Shown here piece after piece: positions 6,169-10,156 of a stretch of 10,156 nt of DNA. Source of the stretch: Lachnoclostridium sp. UBA903 (GTDB lineage Bacteria; Bacillota; Clostridia; Lachnospirales; Lachnospiraceae). The notes under the pieces are model-generated. The model ran no database searches. It was not told where the DNA came from and saw only the letters and a program-made list of their open reading frames with translations. Location of the stretch: NCBI GenBank assembly GCA_002294045.1, contig DBEP01000064.1:74715-84870 (forward strand), in the 5' to 3' direction. A program made the translations under genes and the position numbers. Within the stretch, counting starts at the first letter, position 1. The number at the start of each line of letters is the position of its first letter.

Positions 6169-7219
6169 TATACCGGCTGAACATGAGAAAAATATATTTG
6201 GTCAGTTTGATGCATATGTAAAGCTCATTGAGAAGACTTTAAACGTAACTGTAATAGTCAGAAACGGTGAAATTAAACTGATTGGTGAAAATGACAGCGT
6301 TATCAAGGCGAAAAGCGTATTTGTCCAATTAATAGAATTATCCAAAAGAGGCAATACCATAACGGAACAAAATGTAAGTTATGCTCTATCCTTATGCTTT
6401 GATAATAAAGAAGCTGCCATTGTGGAAATAGACCAGGATCTGATTTGCCATACTATTTCCGGGAAGCCTATAAAGCCAAAAACCATAGGACAGAAATCCT
6501 ATGTCGATTTAATCCGGAAAAATATGATAACCTTCGGAATAGGTCCGGCCGGAACAGGAAAAACCTATTTGGCCATGGCAATGGCCGTTACGGCATTTAA
6601 AAATGATGAAGTAAGCAAAATTATTTTAACCAGGCCTGCAATCGAAGCCGGAGAAAAACTGGGTTTTCTGCCCGGTGATTTGCAGAGTAAGGTGGATCCT
6701 TATCTGAGGCCTTTATACGATGCTCTTTACCAGATTATGGGAGCGGAAGGTTATTTGAAGAATACGGAAAAAGGGTTAATTGAAGTAGCACCTTTAGCCT
6801 ATATGAGAGGCAGAACCCTTGAGAATGCTTTTATTATTTTAGATGAAGCGCAGAATACAACACCTGCGCAAATGAAAATGTTTTTAACGCGGATCGGTTT
6901 CGGGTCCAAAGTAATCATTACAGGAGACTTATCCCAGAAAGATCTGCCGTCTGGCACCCAGTCGGGCTTAGAAACCGCACTGAAGGTTTTAAGCAGGATT
7001 GAAGATATCGGTTTTTCTTATTTAACCGGCCAGGACGTAGTCCGGCACCCGTTGGTGCAAAAGATTGTTATGGCTTACGATGCTTATGAAGGCAAATTAA
7101 ATAAAATGGAAATGAAAGAAAACCGGCCGAAATTCCAGAGAAAGCATCTAAGCGGGAACCAGGTCCGTAATTACCAATGGAATGGGGATAGGACAGGTAA
7201 AAGAAAAAAATATAAATAA
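6143..7219 (+). CDS. phoH: PhoH-family P-loop ATPase (PhoL/YbeZ type)
   Basis: This is a cytoplasmic nucleotide-binding protein of the PhoH family, linked to RNA metabolism and found next to ybeY in many bacteria. An N-terminal KH-like region (about 1-90) precedes the ATPase domain. Walker A is GPAGTGKT (134-141) and Walker B is FIILDEAQN with D234 and E235; the family motif ITGDLSQKDLP follows. At 358 residues it is longer than the usual 320 because of a basic tail of about 35-40 residues (rich in K, R, N) after the conserved VVRHPLVQKIV. The start is inside yqfD. Two in-frame ATGs compete, 6143 and 6152; GGAGG at 6125-6129 is 13 bases from the first, so 6143 is preferred. The gene after it starts within about 45 bases. 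Confidence 0.95.
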   Translation: MSLMETIIDIPAEHEKNIFGQFDAYVKLIEKTLNVTVIVRNGEIKLIGENDSVIKAKSVFVQLIELSKRGNTITEQNVSYALSLCFDNKEAAIVEIDQDLICHTISGKPIKPKTIGQKSYVDLIRKNMITFGIGPAGTGKTYLAMAMAVTAFKNDEVSKIILTRPAIEAGEKLGFLPGDLQSKVDPYLRPLYDALYQIMGAEGYLKNTEKGLIEVAPLAYMRGRTLENAFIILDEAQNTTPAQMKMFLTRIGFGSKVIITGDLSQKDLPSGTQSGLETALKVLSRIEDIGFSYLTGQDVVRHPLVQKIVMAYDAYEGKLNKMEMKENRPKFQRKHLSGNQVRNYQWNGDRTGKRKKYK

Positions 7220-7263
7220 ATACAAAAGTATAGTCTGTGCCATACAGGCAGATGGGGGTTTTT

Positions 7264-8511
7264 GTGAAACATCTTAGCTCTGCCAGGAAGGGCAGGCCGG
7301 TTTCGTTTCTTTGGGGGATATTAGGATTGGTATCTGTCTTAATTATAATATTCTTCGGATATAGGAATGGGGCCGCTTTGTCCGAGGTTTTAAAATTATG
7401 TGTGCTTTCCTTAGTGCTGCTAACTATAATTATTTTTTATATATCGTACCAGCAGGAGAGAGTAAATGAACTGCCATATTTTTGTGTTATTTTTGCGGTA
7501 ACATATCTAGGTACCTTATTTATGGTCATGATTACCAAAGGAAGACCGGAAATGTCTTTGTGGATGTCGGGCGGTTTATTTACAGCTTTGCTGTTTCATA
7601 TGTACCTGGGATATATTTTTACCTTTAATTTTATAATTTTTGCCGGCTTTGCCGGCGGGTTTGAACCGGAAGTTATTGCTTATCTGTTTATCCTTGGTAC
7701 CTTTATGTGCCTGTTATCCAATTATATGAAAAAAATTACTACCCTGGGATATACAGCGGTTATCATATTGTCCATGCAGCTTATATTAATTTTTATAATC
7801 AATAATTTTATATTAAGAAATTCACTGACTATAACTGCCGTTTATTCTCTGGTTTCAAGTCTTCTGTCAATTGGACTTTCCTTTGGAGGTTATTTCTTTT
7901 ATACCGTTTACGGGAATAGGTCAGTCTTGCAGGCACCTTTACAGGAAACCTGCGGCATGGATGAGATTCTTAACCTGGAATTTCCTCTGATTCGGAGATT
8001 AAGACAATTTTCTATGAAAATATATAACCATTCTCTTTTAATCAGTGAGATATCGCAGAAAGCCGCAATAGCGGTCGGAGCAGATGAATATAAGGCAAAA
8101 GCGGGAGGCCTTTACCATGAAATCGGAAGAATAGAGAATAAAGAATATGTGAAAGAGGGAGTAAGGTTAGCGAAAGCGTATCGCCTTCCGGAAAGCGTAA
8201 TAGATATTATCCGCCAGCATAATATTAAATATGATAAGCCCAAATCTCCAGAAGCCGCCATCGTAATGCTTGCCATCAGTATTGTAGCCACCAGGGAGTG
8301 TTTGGAAAAAGCCGAAAAGAAATCCGGCGGGAATCCGTATGAAGAACCCGGCGGAAACCGGAACAGCCCTGTTCCCATGGGGAATACAATTCCCACAGAA
8401 AAAATTGTAGATAACGTGTTTCAGATGCGTTTAACCAAGGGAAGCCTGGATGATTCCGGCTTGACCTTAAAACAATATAATATGCTAAAAGAGTTTTTTT
8501 TACATATGTAA
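7264..8511 (+). CDS. pgpH: PgpH/YqfF-like HD-domain membrane protein, shortened, with degenerate active site
   Basis: By position between phoH and ybeY, and by domains, this is the counterpart of PgpH (YqfF), a membrane phosphodiesterase of cyclic di-AMP. With GTG 7264 (GGGGGT just upstream) it has 415 residues; ATG 7252 and GTG 7237 are other possible starts. Bacillus PgpH has about 711. About eight hydrophobic segments fill residues 12-225: one near the N-terminus and then a seven-segment block. The large extracellular 7TMR-HDED domain normally placed after the first segment is missing. The cytoplasmic HD domain keeps H256 and H319, but HD is HE (H285, E286), the next ligand is Y295, the second His of HH is N320 and the late Asp is I338. 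About 25 residues after the HE are also absent. The C-terminus still matches the family (TEKIVDN, DDSGLTLKQYN). It is probably not a normal phosphodiesterase; a sensor or scaffold role is possible. Confidence 0.88.
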   Translation: MKHLSSARKGRPVSFLWGILGLVSVLIIIFFGYRNGAALSEVLKLCVLSLVLLTIIIFYISYQQERVNELPYFCVIFAVTYLGTLFMVMITKGRPEMSLWMSGGLFTALLFHMYLGYIFTFNFIIFAGFAGGFEPEVIAYLFILGTFMCLLSNYMKKITTLGYTAVIILSMQLILIFIINNFILRNSLTITAVYSLVSSLLSIGLSFGGYFFYTVYGNRSVLQAPLQETCGMDEILNLEFPLIRRLRQFSMKIYNHSLLISEISQKAAIAVGADEYKAKAGGLYHEIGRIENKEYVKEGVRLAKAYRLPESVIDIIRQHNIKYDKPKSPEAAIVMLAISIVATRECLEKAEKKSGGNPYEEPGGNRNSPVPMGNTIPTEKIVDNVFQMRLTKGSLDDSGLTLKQYNMLKEFFLHM

Positions 8512-8573
8512 CGGTTATGCGACTATTGCCGGTGCCGTATGCCGGGTGGCCGCAAGGGTGGAAAGGAACTGGA

Positions 8574-9071
8574 ATGACATTAAATTTGGAATATGAGGCG
8601 GAAACCGTATTAGAGCTTGACTATCGAAGCATTATTACAAAAGTTGTTGAGAAGTCCCTGGATTTGGAACGGTGTCCGTATGAAGTGGAGTTAAATGTAA
8701 TATTAACCGGAAACCGGGAAATACAGGAGATTAATAAGACTTACAGGAATATAGACGCTTCTACCGATGTGCTGTCTTTTCCCATGATTCATTATGAATC
8801 TCCGTCTGATTTTTCAGGATTGGAAGAAGAGGCGGAGGATTATTTTAATCCGGAGACAGGGGAGCTTCTTTTGGGTGACATAATTATATCTGTTGAAAAG
8901 GTCATGGAACAGGCGGTGGAATACGGCCATTCTGAGGAGCGGGAGCTTGCATTTTTGACAGCTCACAGTATGATGCATTTATTTGGGTATGATCATATGG
9001 AAGAGGAAGACAGGAATATTATGGAAGAAAGACAAAAAAATGTTTTGGACAAGCTTCACATTTTCAGATAA
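8574..9071 (+). CDS. ybeY: Endoribonuclease YbeY, rRNA maturation factor
   Basis: YbeY is a zinc-dependent RNase involved in 16S rRNA 3'-end maturation and ribosome quality control. The signature is the metal-binding HxxxHxxxxxH motif, here HSMMHLFGYDH, with His at residues 131, 135 and 141. The upstream family stretch NKTYRNIDASTDVLSFPM and the following GELLLGDIIIS are clear. With ATG 8574 the protein has 165 residues, the normal size. AAAGGA lies 6 bases before this start. An in-frame ATG at 8517 would add 19 residues (MRLLPVPYAGWPQ...) with no family match and no ribosome binding site, so it is rejected. The gene follows the PgpH-like gene by 62 bases and precedes the lipoprotein gene by 26, in the same transcript. 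Confidence 0.96.
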   Translation: MTLNLEYEAETVLELDYRSIITKVVEKSLDLERCPYEVELNVILTGNREIQEINKTYRNIDASTDVLSFPMIHYESPSDFSGLEEEAEDYFNPETGELLLGDIIISVEKVMEQAVEYGHSEERELAFLTAHSMMHLFGYDHMEEEDRNIMEERQKNVLDKLHIFR

Positions 9072-9097
9072 CGCTATAATGACAGGAGATAACTTAG

Positions 9098-10156
9098 ATG
9101 AAAAAATATGCTATTATTATAATAATATTAATCGTAATAGTTTCAGCGGCAGGATGTAAGAAAAAGGGCCAAACGGAGGGACTTCCAGACGGAACACCGA
9201 CAGACACGCCTACCCCGACAGGGACACCGACGGTTACGCCGTCTGTTGAACCTGAAAATCATGACGGAGAGGCAAAGAGTAAATTAACCGGTCTGTGGGT
9301 AGCGGAAGAAATAAGCGGAAAAAGACCTTATGCGATTATGTTCAATAACATTAAGCTGGCTTCTCCCCAGAGCGGGACTGCGGAGGCCGGAATTTTGTAC
9401 GAAGCCCTGGCGGAAGGCGGCATCACCAGGCTGATGGGTATTTTTGAAGAACTGAATGAATCCAGGATTGGGTCGGTCCGCAGTGCAAGACATTATTTTG
9501 TCAGTATTGCCGATGAATATGATGCGATTTTTGTACATTACGGTGAGACAACCTATGCAACAAAAAAAATAAGCGCATTAGGAATTGATAATCTAAGCGG
9601 TTTAACCGGCATTGGAGAAACGGTATTTTACCGCGATAAATCTATAAGAGCTCCCCATAACGCATTTGCATCAAAGGAAGGCATATTGAAAGGAACGGAG
9701 ATGAAAGGGTATGAAACGGATTATCCTGAAAACTACGAAGCCCATTTTACCTTTTATGAAGAGGATACGGATTTGAATTCGGACCAGAAAGCGGAGAAGG
9801 TAACCCTGAAATTCTCCGGTTCAGCCAGCCCGTATTTTATTTATGACAATGAGGATAAAGTATACGGCCGGTTTCAGTTTAATACGGAACATACCGATTA
9901 TAATACGGGAAAGCAGTTAACCTTTAAAAATATTATTGTCCAGTTTGTAAAGGAATGGAATATAGATAAAAACGGCTATCAGACCATGGATATTGAAAAT
10001 GCCCAAGGCAAGGGTTATTACATAACCAACGGTAAAAAGACCGATATCACATGGAGTAAAAATGAAAGCAACAGAAAAATGCGTTATTATGATGCCCAGG
10101 GCAGGGAATTGACCGTCAATCCGGGGAAAACCTATATTGCGTTATTTCCGGACAAC
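9098..10156 (+). CDS. yerB: YerB-like DUF3048 lipoprotein (partial, C-terminus beyond the window)
   Basis: The first 353 codons are present and the frame is open to the last base. Residues 1-19 are a lipoprotein signal with a hydrophobic run of isoleucines, and the lipobox VSAAGC puts the lipidated cysteine at C20. A Thr/Pro-rich linker follows at about 33-52. The DUF3048 domain then starts with RPYAIMFNN, PQSGTAEAGILYEALAEGG, RIGSVRSARHYF, EYDAIFVHYGE and RAPHNAFAS, all family motifs. The later part (from about 240) corresponds to the C-terminal DUF3048 domain. The protein should sit on the outer face of the cytoplasmic membrane. YerB is of unknown function. AGGAG lies 9 bases before ATG 9098, and the 26-base gap after ybeY suggests the same operon. 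In B. subtilis dgkA, cdd and era occupy this place instead. Confidence 0.9.
   Translation, partial: MKKYAIIIIILIVIVSAAGCKKKGQTEGLPDGTPTDTPTPTGTPTVTPSVEPENHDGEAKSKLTGLWVAEEISGKRPYAIMFNNIKLASPQSGTAEAGILYEALAEGGITRLMGIFEELNESRIGSVRSARHYFVSIADEYDAIFVHYGETTYATKKISALGIDNLSGLTGIGETVFYRDKSIRAPHNAFASKEGILKGTEMKGYETDYPENYEAHFTFYEEDTDLNSDQKAEKVTLKFSGSASPYFIYDNEDKVYGRFQFNTEHTDYNTGKQLTFKNIIVQFVKEWNIDKNGYQTMDIENAQGKGYYITNGKKTDITWSKNESNRKMRYYDAQGRELTVNPGKTYIALFPDN

Noticed and set aside
8517..8573. Longer ybeY start at ATG 8517
   Set aside because: No ribosome binding site and no family similarity in the added residues; ATG 8574 has AAAGGA at good spacing.
9055..9080. Promoter before the DUF3048 gene (TTCACA and TATAAT)
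   Set aside because: The spacer is only 14 bases, and the boxes overlap the end of ybeY; an operon with ybeY is simpler.

Overview
The window reads as a chromosomal stretch from an AT-rich, spore-forming member of the Firmicutes, most likely class Clostridia and Lachnospiraceae-like. Three things support this: a conserved block with two sporulation genes (yqfC, yqfD) followed by phoH, a PgpH-type membrane protein and ybeY; a 58-residue S21 protein of Firmicutes type; and AGGAGG-type ribosome binding sites with sigma-A promoters. No species is claimed. I see no insertion sequence, phage gene, tRNA, rRNA or CRISPR array.

Left part (1-1200, minus strand). The window opens inside a secreted protein whose mature N-terminus looks like a family 5/12 chitin/cellulose-binding module. 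About 400 bases of gene-free DNA lie upstream of it. They hold a 12-bp inverted repeat, related direct repeats and some possible decayed coding sequence. Next comes a small unknown membrane protein (85 aa) with its own promoter, leader hairpin, strong ribosome binding site and intrinsic terminator.

Middle part (1200-4410, plus strand). alaS (alanyl-tRNA synthetase) and rpsU (ribosomal protein S21) each have a perfect TTGACA-17-TATAAT promoter. The alaS leader is short and shows no T-box. The rpsU leader can fold a hairpin right against its Shine-Dalgarno sequence, with a possible pseudoknot, and rpsU ends at a clear intrinsic terminator.

Right part (4430-10156, plus strand). This is one tightly packed run: yqfC, yqfD, phoH, a PgpH-like HD protein, ybeY and a YerB-like DUF3048 lipoprotein cut by the window edge. 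Gaps are short, and yqfD and phoH overlap. A sigma-E-like promoter candidate overlaps a TATAAT box before yqfC, which would fit mother-cell expression of the first two genes. The order matches the Bacillus subtilis yqfC-yqfD-phoL-pgpH-ybeY block, but the lipoprotein stands where dgkA/cdd/era would follow in Bacillus.

The most unusual item is the PgpH homologue. It has lost the large extracellular domain and most of the metal ligands of its HD domain, so it is probably not a working cyclic-di-AMP phosphodiesterase. I did not find a clearly new multi-gene system; the other notable points are small (leader RNA structures, an orphan membrane protein, repeats).
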